Made by a program: the position numbers and the translations under genes. The notes under the pieces are model-generated. The model ran no database searches. It saw only the letters and a program-made list of their open reading frames with translations, and was not told the origin of the DNA. DNA of 64,000 nt from Pseudomonas sp. B21-040 (lineage in GTDB: Bacteria; Pseudomonadota; Gammaproteobacteria; Pseudomonadales; Pseudomonadaceae), in NCBI RefSeq assembly GCF_024748695.1, contig NZ_CP087176.1:4395501-4459500 (forward strand), read 5' to 3'. Positions 1 to 6,976 of the stretch are shown here, one piece after another (position 1 is the first letter of the stretch; each line of letters begins with the position of its first letter).

Positions 1-1
1 A

Positions 2-238
2 TGGACTTACCCGTTGATGGACGACCTGTCGTTGTTTGGCGGCCTTAACTATTACAAGGCCGTCGACGAGGGCAAACAATTACTCGGCCAGTTCGACAAC
101 AACATCTGGAGCGGTCGGGTTGGCGTGAAACTCGGCGCCCATTCCGTCGCGCTGTCGCACCAGCGCAACAACGGCACCAGACTCCATAGCTATAACGACT
201 ACCTGTCGCCAATAGCCATGGAGCAAAAAGCGGCATAA
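2..238 (+). CDS. C-terminal fragment of an OprD-like outer-membrane porin, apparently truncated
   Basis: The reading frame is open from the window edge and ends at TAA 236-238, so only the 3' part of the gene is visible. The segment GLNYYKAVDEG, then DNNIWSGRVG and LGAHSVALSHQRNNG, resembles the middle-to-late beta-strands of OprD-family porins, which take up small substrates through the outer membrane. In that family the HQRxNG strand is normally followed by well over 100 more residues and a terminal aromatic residue needed for barrel insertion. Here the resemblance stops after NNG and the protein ends 20 residues later in EQKAA. I infer a 3' deletion or rearrangement, with REP elements directly downstream. 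The 5' end lies outside the window, so whether the gene is otherwise intact is unknown. Confidence 0.55.
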   Translation, partial: WTYPLMDDLSLFGGLNYYKAVDEGKQLLGQFDNNIWSGRVGVKLGAHSVALSHQRNNGTRLHSYNDYLSPIAMEQKAA

Positions 239-276
239 ACACCGTAATCGGTGTCCGAGATTACTTGACCAGTTCA

Positions 277-519
277 GGCTCGCCCGCGATGGCGCCGGCG
301 CCTTCAGCATCCTCACCGACTGACCCACCGCTATCGCGGGCAAGCCCGGCTCCCACAGGGTTAAGGGTGTAGCTCTCTGAGGTATCAGACTTGAGATTTT
401 CGCTGCCCGAACCACCGCATTCGCGGGCAAGCCCGCTCCCACAGTGATCACCGTCGTCCGTGGAATGTGTAAACACCACTGAAACCTGTGGGAGCGGGCT
501 TGCCCGCGAAGACGCTGGA
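277..519. repeat. Cluster of REP elements
   Basis: This 239-576 gap holds no gene. It contains at least three copies of the Pseudomonas REP core (near 331-362, 418-447 and 486-519), two in one orientation and one inverted, plus a degenerate copy near 277-300. They lie between the truncated porin and the end of the glp operon. Confidence 0.85.
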
Positions 520-527
520 ACAGGCAC

Positions 528-554
528 AAAAAAAACGGCACCTTTCGGTGCCGT
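528..554 (-). terminator. Rho-independent terminator of the glp operon
   Basis: On the minus strand an 8-bp stem (ACGGCACC/GGTGCCGT, 535-542 with 547-554) and a 4-nt loop are followed by a run of U (A-run 528-535 on the plus strand). It starts 22 nt after the stop codon of the last operon gene. Confidence 0.85.
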
Positions 555-576
555 TCGCTGTTCACAGACCAGGCAG

Positions 577-2319
577 TTACTTACGCGCGTCCGCCCACGA
601 TTTCAGCAGTTCGTTGTAGCTCACGGTCTCCCCTTTCGGTTTCTCGTTCGCCAGTTTCGGTTTCGGTGCGCCCGGTTGGTCGAACCAGTACTGTGCATCG
701 CGCTCCGGGTTCATTTTCGGTGCGCAGGTGAGCTGCGCCTTGGAACGTTCCAGACGGGTCATGATGGCGTCCTGATCCTTGGCCAGGCCATCCAGGGCTT
801 CTTGCGGGGTTTTGTCGCCACTGGCGGCTTCGGCGATGTGGCTCCACCACAGTTGTGCCAGGCGTGGATAGTCCGGCACGTTGGTCCCGGTCGGGGTCCA
901 TTGCACACGGGCCGGGCTGCGGTAGAACTCGACCAGACCACCGAGTTTCGGTGCCAGGTCGGTCATCGCTTGCGAGTTGATGTCCGATTCGCGGATCGGC
1001 GTCAGGCCAACGATGGTTTTCTTCAGCGACACGGTTTTCGACGTCACGAACTGCGCATAGAGCCAGGCAGCAAGTTTCTGTTTCTCAGGCGTGGACTTCA
1101 TGAATGTCCATGAGCCCACGTCCTGATAACCCAGTTTCATGCCCTCTTCCCAGTACGGACCGCGCGGCGACGGCGCCATGCGCCATTTCGGCGTGCCATC
1201 GGCGTTCACCACTGGCAGGCCTGGCTTGGTCATGTCGGCGGTAAAGGCGGTGTACCAGAAGATCTGCTGGGCGATGTTGCCCTGGGACGGGACCGGGCCG
1301 GATTCGGAGAAGGTCATCCCGGCGGCTTCCGGTGGCGCGTACTTTTTCAGCCAGTCCACATACTTGGTGGTGGCGAACACCGCTGCCGGACCGTTGGTGT
1401 CGCCACCACGCGTCACGCTGGAACCCACCGGATGGCAATCCTCGACACGAATGCCCCACTCGTCCACCGGCAAACCGTTGGGCAGGCCCTTGTCGCCGCC
1501 ACCGGCCATGGAGAACCAGGCGTCGGTGAAACGCCAGCCCAGGGACGGGTCTTTCTTGCCGTAGTCCATGTGCCCATAGACGCGCTTGCCGTCGATTTCC
1601 TTGACGTCTTCGCTGAAGAATTTGGCGATGTCTTCATACGCCGACCAGTTCACCGGTACGCCCAACTCGTAGCCGTATTTCTCCTTGAACTTGGCTTTCA
1701 GCTCCGGCCGCTCGAACCAGTCGGCGCGGAACCAATAGAGGTTGGCGAACTGCTGGTCGGGCAGTTGGTAGAGCTTGCCGTCCGGGGCCGTGGTGAAAGA
1801 CGTGCCAATGAAGTCCTTGAGGTCCAGCGTCGGCGACGTGAAGTTCTTGCCTTCGTTCGCCATCAGGTCGGTGATCGCTTCAGTCTTGCCGTAGCGAAAA
1901 TGCGTACCGATCAGGTCCGAGTCGTTGACCCAGCCGTCATAAATGCTCTTGTCCGACTGCATCACCGTCTGCAGCTTCTCCACCACGTCGCCTTCTTGCA
2001 GCAGGTCGTGGGTGACTTTGATCCCGGTGATCTCGGTGAACGCCTTGGCCAACACTTTGGACTCGTATTCGTGAGTGGTCAGGGTTTCCGAGACGACCTT
2101 GATGTCCATCCCGCGAAACGGCTCGGCGGCCTTGATGAACCACTTCAACTCCGCGAGTTGCTGATCGGCCGTCAGGGTGGACGGTTTGAACTCGTCGCCA
2201 ATCCATTTCTTCGCAGCGTCTTCATAGGCGTCGGCCCAGGCCGAAGCGCTCAACCCACTGAGTGCCAGAATGGCTGCCAATGAAATGCTATGTCGCAGCT
2301 TATTGTTTTTGTCGAACAT
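577..2319 (-). CDS. glpV: ABC transporter periplasmic solute-binding protein, glycerol type (GlpV-like)
   Basis: A 580-residue extracellular solute-binding protein with a clear signal peptide (LAAILALSGLSASAWA, about residues 13-28). It would capture the substrate in the periplasm and deliver it to GlpP/GlpQ. Its large size and its place at the end of an ABC-ABC-permease-permease-small membrane protein-SBP operon match the Rhizobium glycerol importer GlpSTPQUV, which is why I name it so. The start chosen is the ATG at 2317-2319, preceded by a strong AGGAGG site (2325-2330); the open frame extends upstream to 2634 but that part overlaps glpU and has no signal peptide. Glycerol as substrate is inferred from family and gene order; another polyol or alcohol is possible. 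Confidence 0.85.
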   Translation of the reverse strand: MFDKNNKLRHSISLAAILALSGLSASAWADAYEDAAKKWIGDEFKPSTLTADQQLAELKWFIKAAEPFRGMDIKVVSETLTTHEYESKVLAKAFTEITGIKVTHDLLQEGDVVEKLQTVMQSDKSIYDGWVNDSDLIGTHFRYGKTEAITDLMANEGKNFTSPTLDLKDFIGTSFTTAPDGKLYQLPDQQFANLYWFRADWFERPELKAKFKEKYGYELGVPVNWSAYEDIAKFFSEDVKEIDGKRVYGHMDYGKKDPSLGWRFTDAWFSMAGGGDKGLPNGLPVDEWGIRVEDCHPVGSSVTRGGDTNGPAAVFATTKYVDWLKKYAPPEAAGMTFSESGPVPSQGNIAQQIFWYTAFTADMTKPGLPVVNADGTPKWRMAPSPRGPYWEEGMKLGYQDVGSWTFMKSTPEKQKLAAWLYAQFVTSKTVSLKKTIVGLTPIRESDINSQAMTDLAPKLGGLVEFYRSPARVQWTPTGTNVPDYPRLAQLWWSHIAEAASGDKTPQEALDGLAKDQDAIMTRLERSKAQLTCAPKMNPERDAQYWFDQPGAPKPKLANEKPKGETVSYNELLKSWADARK

Positions 2320-2366
2320 AGAGACCTCCTGTTTGATTTTCGGAGCAACATTGCCGAGCGATTCGA

Positions 2367-2642
2367 CTAGCCCCAACGCATCACAGCCAACAGCCACACC
2401 AGGGACAACGCGGACGCTACCCAGATGCTCCAGTCGGTGACGCCAATTACCAGCAAATGCAGGTAGGCGCTGCCGAGAAGACCGATAAACAGCCGATCGC
2501 CACGGGTGGTGGCAATCGGCAAGAAACCTCGTTTGAGAATGCTCGGCGAGCGCAACTCCCAGGTCGTCATCCCCACCAGGATCAGGGCAATGACACAGAA
2601 GAACGCCGCCGTGGGACCGGTCCAACTCATCCATTCCATCAT
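2367..2642 (-). CDS. glpU: Small membrane protein of the glycerol ABC importer (DUF2160, GlpU-like)
   Basis: A protein of about 91 residues with three hydrophobic stretches (AAFFCVIALILVG, LFIGLLGSAYLHLLVIG, VASALSLVWLLAVM), matching the DUF2160 family found between the second permease and the binding protein in GlpSTPQUV operons. Its role in transport is not known. Two adjacent ATG codons (2640-2642 and 2637-2639) are both possible starts behind a GAGGAGC site. The site overlaps the stop codon of glpQ (2650-2652), so the two genes are translationally close. Confidence 0.8.
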   Translation of the reverse strand: MMEWMSWTGPTAAFFCVIALILVGMTTWELRSPSILKRGFLPIATTRGDRLFIGLLGSAYLHLLVIGVTDWSIWVASALSLVWLLAVMRWG

Positions 2643-2649
2643 CAGCTCC

Positions 2650-3450
2650 TCATACCCGACCCAGGGCAAAGCCCTTGGCCACGTGGTTGCGAACAAACCA
2701 GATCACCAGCATGCCCGGCAGAATGGTCAACACCCCCGCCGCTGCCAGCACGCCCCAATCGATACCGGATGCCGAGACCGTGCGGGTCATCACCGCGGCA
2801 ATCGGCTTGGCGTTGACCGACGTCAGCGTGCGCGCCAAGAGCAGTTCAACCCAGGAAAACATGAAGCAGAAAAACGCCGTGACACCGATGCCGGAACCGA
2901 TCAGCGGGATGAAAATCTTGACGAAGAACTTGGGAAAACTGTAGCCATCGATGTAGGCGGTTTCGTCGATTTCCTTGGGAACGCCGGACATGAAGCCTTC
3001 AAGAATCCACACCGCCAGCGGTACGTTAAACAGGCAGTGAGCCAGTGCCACGGCGATGTGGGTGTCGAACAACCCGATCGAGGAATACAGCTGGAAGAAC
3101 GGCAACAGGAATACGGCGGGTGGCGCCATGCGGTTGGTCAGCAGCCAAAAGAACAGGTGCTTGTCGCCCAGGAAACGGTAGCGTGAAAACGCATACGCCG
3201 CCGGCAACGCCACGCTCAGGGAGATCACCGTGTTCAGGCTCACGTAATACAGCGAGTTGAGGTAACCGGTGTACCAGGCCGGATCGGTGAAGATCACCTT
3301 GTAGTTGTGGAAAGTGAAATCCTGGGGAAACAACGTCAGGCCACCGAGGATTTCGGTGTTGCTCTTGAAGGACATGTTCAGCAGCCAGTAGATCGGCACC
3401 AGCAGGAACAGGATGTAGATCAGCAGCGGGATGAGCTTTCTTTTACTCAT
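2650..3450 (-). CDS. glpQ: ABC transporter permease, glycerol type (GlpQ-like)
   Basis: A 266-residue inner-membrane permease of the MalG type, with an N-terminal anchor (LIPLLIYILFLLVPIYWLL) and about six membrane spans. The EAA loop that docks the ATPases is seen as EIDETAYIDGYSFPKFFVKI around residue 165. It should pair with GlpP to form the translocation channel. It lies 8 nt downstream of glpP. Length and motif order are normal for the family. Confidence 0.88.
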   Translation of the reverse strand: MSKRKLIPLLIYILFLLVPIYWLLNMSFKSNTEILGGLTLFPQDFTFHNYKVIFTDPAWYTGYLNSLYYVSLNTVISLSVALPAAYAFSRYRFLGDKHLFFWLLTNRMAPPAVFLLPFFQLYSSIGLFDTHIAVALAHCLFNVPLAVWILEGFMSGVPKEIDETAYIDGYSFPKFFVKIFIPLIGSGIGVTAFFCFMFSWVELLLARTLTSVNAKPIAAVMTRTVSASGIDWGVLAAAGVLTILPGMLVIWFVRNHVAKGFALGRV

Positions 3451-3458
3451 GGCGGGCC

Positions 3459-4325
3459 TCAGCGGTTGGCGTCAGAGTGAGTCATGGCGGTGTAGAACAG
3501 CCAGGACACCAACAGGATGATCAGGAAGTACACCAGCGAGAATGCCGCTGCCGGCCCCAGGTCGAATTGCCCTATCGCCATCTGGGTCAGCGTCTGACTC
3601 AAGAACGTCGTCGCATTCCCCGGGCCGCCACCGGTCAACACAAACGGCTCGGTGTAGATCATGAAACTGTCCATGAACCGCAGCATCACCGCGATCAACA
3701 GCACGCTTTTGAGCTTGGGTAACTGGATGTGGCGGAACACCGCCCAGGCGGACGCTCGGTCAATCCGCGCGGCCTGGTAATACACGTCCGGAATCGCCCG
3801 TAACCCGGAGAAACACAACAGCGCCACGAGCGACGTCCAGTGCCAGACGTCCATCACCAGCACCGTGACCCAGGCGTCCATGGTGTTCGCCGCATAGTTG
3901 TAGCTGATGCCCATGGCATTGAGGCTCGACCCAAGCAGGCCGATATCGGCTCGACCGAAAATCTGCCAGATCGTGCCGACCACGTTCCACGGAATCAGCA
4001 ACGGAATGGCCAGGACGATCAGCACCAGCGACGACCAGCGTCCCTTGGTGGGCATGGTCAGTGCGATGGCGATGCCCAGCGGAATTTCGATCAGCAATAC
4101 GCAGGCGGAGTAGATGAACTGGCGCAGCAGCGAGTCATGCAGGCGCGGATCGAGCAGCACTTGTTTGTACCAGTCGGCGCCGACGAAGTAGCGACTGGAC
4201 TGGTCGAAAATGTCCTGCACCGAGTAGTTGACCACCGTCATCATCGGGACCACCGCACTGAAGGCCACCAGCAGGAACACCGGCAACACCAGCCACCAGG
4301 CCTTGTTGTTTTGCACCTTGTTCAT
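3459..4325 (-). CDS. glpP: ABC transporter permease, glycerol type (GlpP-like)
   Basis: A 288-residue MalF-type permease with about six membrane spans, beginning WWLVLPVFLLVAFSAVVP. The cytoplasmic EAA-type loop is PDVYYQAARIDRASAWAVFR near residue 175. It forms the channel with GlpQ. The ATG overlaps the TGA of glpT by 4 bp, indicating translational coupling. Confidence 0.88.
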   Translation of the reverse strand: MNKVQNNKAWWLVLPVFLLVAFSAVVPMMTVVNYSVQDIFDQSSRYFVGADWYKQVLLDPRLHDSLLRQFIYSACVLLIEIPLGIAIALTMPTKGRWSSLVLIVLAIPLLIPWNVVGTIWQIFGRADIGLLGSSLNAMGISYNYAANTMDAWVTVLVMDVWHWTSLVALLCFSGLRAIPDVYYQAARIDRASAWAVFRHIQLPKLKSVLLIAVMLRFMDSFMIYTEPFVLTGGGPGNATTFLSQTLTQMAIGQFDLGPAAAFSLVYFLIILLVSWLFYTAMTHSDANR

Positions 4326-5419
4326 GGCTGTGCCTCCAGCAAGTATTCATCGGCATACACCATCAACCACTGCGCCGGAAAACTGATGTACGCGGTGCCT
4401 TCGGGTACCGGTTTGTCTTCGGCCAGGCGCACTTTCAACGGTGCGCCGTCGAGGTTCAGGGTCAGGATCTTGTAGGTGCCAAGGTCTTCGATGTGTACGA
4501 CTTGAGCCTTCATCGCATCATCAAAGGGCTCTTCCCAGACATGCACAAACTCCGGACGGATACCGACTTTCAGGGTTTTCCACTCGGATTCGGCGATGCG
4601 CTTTTGCTGCGCCTCGGACAGCGGCAGATGCGTCGAACCGAACCCCACGCCCCCGGCCTGCGGCGTGACCTCAATCAGGTTCATCCCCGGGCTGCCGATG
4701 AAATAGCCGACAAAGGTGTGGCTTGGGCGTTCGAACAATTCTCGCGGCGTACCGAACTGCACGATCTGCCCGCCGTACATCACGGCGATTTTGTCGGCGA
4801 AGGTCGAGGCCTCCAGTTGATCGTGGGTCACGTAGACCATCGTGATGTTGAACTGCTCGTGGATCTGCTTGAGCTTGCGCCGCAGCTTCCACTTCAAGTG
4901 CGGATCGATCACGGTCAGTGGTTCATCGAACAGGATGGCCGAGACGTCGTCGCGTACCAGCCCACGGCCCATGGAGACTTTCTGTTTCTCGTCGGCGGTG
5001 AGGTTGCTGGCCTTCTTGCTCAGCAGCGCCTGAAGGTCCAGCACCTCGGCAATTTCCTGCACCTTGCTGTGAATTCTTGCCTCGGCCATGCCTTGATTGC
5101 GCAGCGGAAATGCCAGGTTATCGAACACCGTCATGGTGTCGTAGACCACCGGAAACTGGAAAACCTGGGCGATGTTGCGCTTCTCGGGGGTCAGGTCGTT
5201 GACCGCTTTGCCGTCGAACAACACATGCCCCTGAGACGGGCTGAGCAATCCGGAAATGATGTTGAGCAAGGTGGATTTGCCGCAACCCGAAGGCCCGAGC
5301 AACGCGTAGGCACCACCCTGCTCCCAAATGTGGTCCATCTCGCGGATGGCGTAATCCTCAGGGCCGGTTGGCGTGCGGGTGTAGCTGTGGGCGAGGTTTT
5401 GCAAACGAATTTCGGCCAT
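4322..5419 (-). CDS. glpT: ABC transporter ATP-binding protein, glycerol type (GlpT-like)
   Basis: A 365-residue MalK-type ATPase with a C-terminal regulatory (TOBE) region after about residue 240. Walker A is GPSGCGKS (42-49), Walker B ends ILFDEP (162-167), and the H-switch His199 in YVTHD is intact. The signature motif is degenerate: LTADEKQ (140-146) replaces LSGGQ. The partner GlpS has the reverse pattern, so the pair should form one complete and one crippled ATP site. Start and stop overlap the neighbouring genes (TGATG with glpS, ATGA with glpP). The symbol follows the Rhizobium glycerol system; this is not the E. coli glycerol-3-phosphate antiporter GlpT. Confidence 0.87.
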   Translation of the reverse strand: MAEIRLQNLAHSYTRTPTGPEDYAIREMDHIWEQGGAYALLGPSGCGKSTLLNIISGLLSPSQGHVLFDGKAVNDLTPEKRNIAQVFQFPVVYDTMTVFDNLAFPLRNQGMAEARIHSKVQEIAEVLDLQALLSKKASNLTADEKQKVSMGRGLVRDDVSAILFDEPLTVIDPHLKWKLRRKLKQIHEQFNITMVYVTHDQLEASTFADKIAVMYGGQIVQFGTPRELFERPSHTFVGYFIGSPGMNLIEVTPQAGGVGFGSTHLPLSEAQQKRIAESEWKTLKVGIRPEFVHVWEEPFDDAMKAQVVHIEDLGTYKILTLNLDGAPLKVRLAEDKPVPEGTAYISFPAQWLMVYADEYLLEAQP

Positions 5420-6513
5420 CAGGCAACCCTCGCGATACGGCGACCGGGCGCCTGGACCAAACGCCCCTGCGCATCGAACACAAACAGTTTGTGGGTGGGG
5501 ATATAGATGCGAATCGGCGCATCGACGTCGTATTCGTGAACACCGGGCAGGTGCAGCACCAGCAGGAAATGCTCATTGCGCACGTGCAGGAAGGTTTCCG
5601 AACCGCTGATCTCGGCGACCTCGACGGTCACGGCCAGCTCCAGGTCATCGTCGTTGCTCGGCACCAACGAGATGTGGCTGGGCCGCACGCCAAAGCGGAA
5701 CTCGCCCTCGCCCACTGGCCGCAAATCCACGTTCAACGGGAAGTGCACGAAGTTGGCAAAGCTCACTTCGTTGCCGGCAATCCGGCCGGGCATCAGGTTG
5801 ATCGGCGGCTCGGAGAACAGCTCGGCCGCCAGCACCGTTTGCGGCTGGTGATAGACCTCGGAAGACTTGCCACTCTGGATCACCCGGCCTTCGTGAAGAA
5901 TCGTCGTGGTGCCGCCCAGCGCCAGCGCTTCGTTGGGTTCGGTGGTGGCGTAAATGGCGATGGTGTGCCGCGCCTTGAACAGCTCGCGCATTTCCTGGCG
6001 CAGCTCTTCGCGCAGCTTGTAATCAAGGTTGACCAGCGGTTCGTCGAACAGAATCAGTTCGGCATCCTTGACCAGCGCCCGTGCCATAGCCGTGCGCTGT
6101 TGCTGGCCGCCGGACAGTTCGAGGGGATGGCGCTGGAGGAACTTCTCGATGCGCAGCATCTTCGCGGTTTCCAGCACTTTGCTCTGGATCAGTTCGTTGG
6201 AAACACCACCCTGGCGCAACGGCGAAGCAATGTTCTCGAACACCGTCATGGTCGGATAGTTGATGAATTGCTGATAGACCATCGACACATTGCGCAAACG
6301 CACCGGGCGCTGGGTGACGTCGACGCCGTTCATGAGGATGCGGCCGCTGTCGGGCTTGTCCAGACCGGCCATCAAGCGCATCAGGCTGGTTTTGCCGGAC
6401 AGTGTTCGCCCAAGCAAAACGTTGAAGGAACCGGGTTCAAAACTAAGGCACGCATCATCGATCCAGGTCTGGCCCTCGACGGTGCGGCTGACGTGCTCCA
6501 GGGTTAATGACAT
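5419..6513 (-). CDS. glpS: ABC transporter ATP-binding protein, glycerol type (GlpS-like), first gene of operon
   Basis: A 364-residue MalK-type ATPase. Walker A is GRTLSGKT (35-42), the signature LSGGQ (133-137) is canonical and Walker B ends LFDEP (155-159), but the H-switch histidine is replaced by Thr191 in YATTEP. The start is the ATG at 6511-6513; a longer open frame reaches 6576 but runs through the predicted sigma54 promoter. The leader just upstream reads AATAATAAAAAAGG, so the ribosome site is merged with a Crc/Hfq-type A-rich motif. It heads the glpSTPQUV operon driven from 6560-6575. Confidence 0.87.
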   Translation of the reverse strand: MSLTLEHVSRTVEGQTWIDDACLSFEPGSFNVLLGRTLSGKTSLMRLMAGLDKPDSGRILMNGVDVTQRPVRLRNVSMVYQQFINYPTMTVFENIASPLRQGGVSNELIQSKVLETAKMLRIEKFLQRHPLELSGGQQQRTAMARALVKDAELILFDEPLVNLDYKLREELRQEMRELFKARHTIAIYATTEPNEALALGGTTTILHEGRVIQSGKSSEVYHQPQTVLAAELFSEPPINLMPGRIAGNEVSFANFVHFPLNVDLRPVGEGEFRFGVRPSHISLVPSNDDDLELAVTVEVAEISGSETFLHVRNEHFLLVLHLPGVHEYDVDAPIRIYIPTHKLFVFDAQGRLVQAPGRRIARVA

Positions 6514-6526
6514 GGCTCGGCCTTTT

Positions 6527-6534
6527 TTATTATT
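6527..6534 (-). promoter_or_regulatory. Crc/Hfq A-rich (CA) motif in the glpS leader
   Basis: The minus strand reads AATAATAA, a perfect AAYAAYAA element, 13 nt before the glpS start codon and abutting its ribosome-binding site. Such motifs are where Hfq with Crc represses translation under catabolite repression in Pseudomonas. The motif is seen; the regulation is inferred. Confidence 0.6.
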
Positions 6535-6559
6535 TGGAGTCAAGCGACCGGAGCTACAG

Positions 6560-6575
6560 AGCGACTTTCGTGCCA
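6560..6575 (-). promoter_or_regulatory. Sigma54 (-24/-12) promoter of the glp operon
   Basis: The minus strand reads TGGCACGAAAGTCGCT, with the invariant GG-N10-GC spacing of sigma54 promoters and one mismatch to the TTGC element. The start point would be near 6549, about 36 nt before the glpS ATG. A sigma54 activator gene is divergent on the other side. Confidence 0.75.
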
Positions 6576-6639
6576 AAAATCACAAGCCATTGATCTGGCT
6601 TGAAAAACCTCGAATGGACGGCGTCATCGCTTTCGTTGC

Positions 6640-6709
6640 TGAACACAAATGAACAACCTGGACTGAACAACTGAACAATCCGCCGGTTGACAATGAACAA
6701 TAGTGAACA
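6640..6709. promoter_or_regulatory. Six TGAACA repeats: probable upstream activating sites
   Basis: TGAACAC or TGAACAA occurs at 6640, 6650, 6664, 6672, 6694 and 6703, all in the same orientation and grouped as three close pairs (8-10 bp apart). The cluster lies 65-150 bp upstream of the sigma54 promoter, where enhancer-binding proteins bind. I infer these are sites for the divergent activator. Confidence 0.65.
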
Positions 6710-6758
6710 ACACTCTACAAACCGTTTTACTGCGAAAATTTCCGAATTACGCACAACC

Positions 6759-6893
6759 TTGTAGCAGCTGCCGAAGCCTGCGTCCGGCGACGCAGTCGTC
6801 GTTAGATCAGGTGTCGCGGTGTATAAGAAAGACCGCGAATACAGGTTTTACGACGACTGCGTCGCCGGACGCAGGCTTCGCCAGCTGCTACAA
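6759..6893. repeat. Long inverted repeat, TGTAGCAGCTG family, copy 1
   Basis: The arms begin TTGTAGCAGCTG and end CAGCTGCTACAA, with inner matching blocks GCGTCCGGCGACGCAGTCGT and its complement. Related copies are at 42581-42745 and 60994-61140. It sits between the activator sites and the activator gene. Confidence 0.8.
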
Positions 6894-6948
6894 AATCGCG
6901 TTCGGCGGTATGTCGAGATGCGTGCAGATTGCGTTTACCCAAAACAAA

Positions 6949-6956
6949 AACAATAA
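6949..6956 (+). promoter_or_regulatory. Crc/Hfq A-rich motif in the activator leader
   Basis: AACAATAA, within an A-rich stretch from 6941, is a perfect AAYAAYAA match 20 nt before the activator ATG. It suggests that the regulator as well as its target operon is under catabolite repression. Confidence 0.45.
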
Positions 6957-6976
6957 ATGCTTAGAGATCGACTGCC

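Noticed and set aside
277..519. Repeated units that could look like a CRISPR array
   Set aside because: The units alternate in orientation, spacing is irregular and the core is the known Pseudomonas REP palindrome; no cas genes are present.
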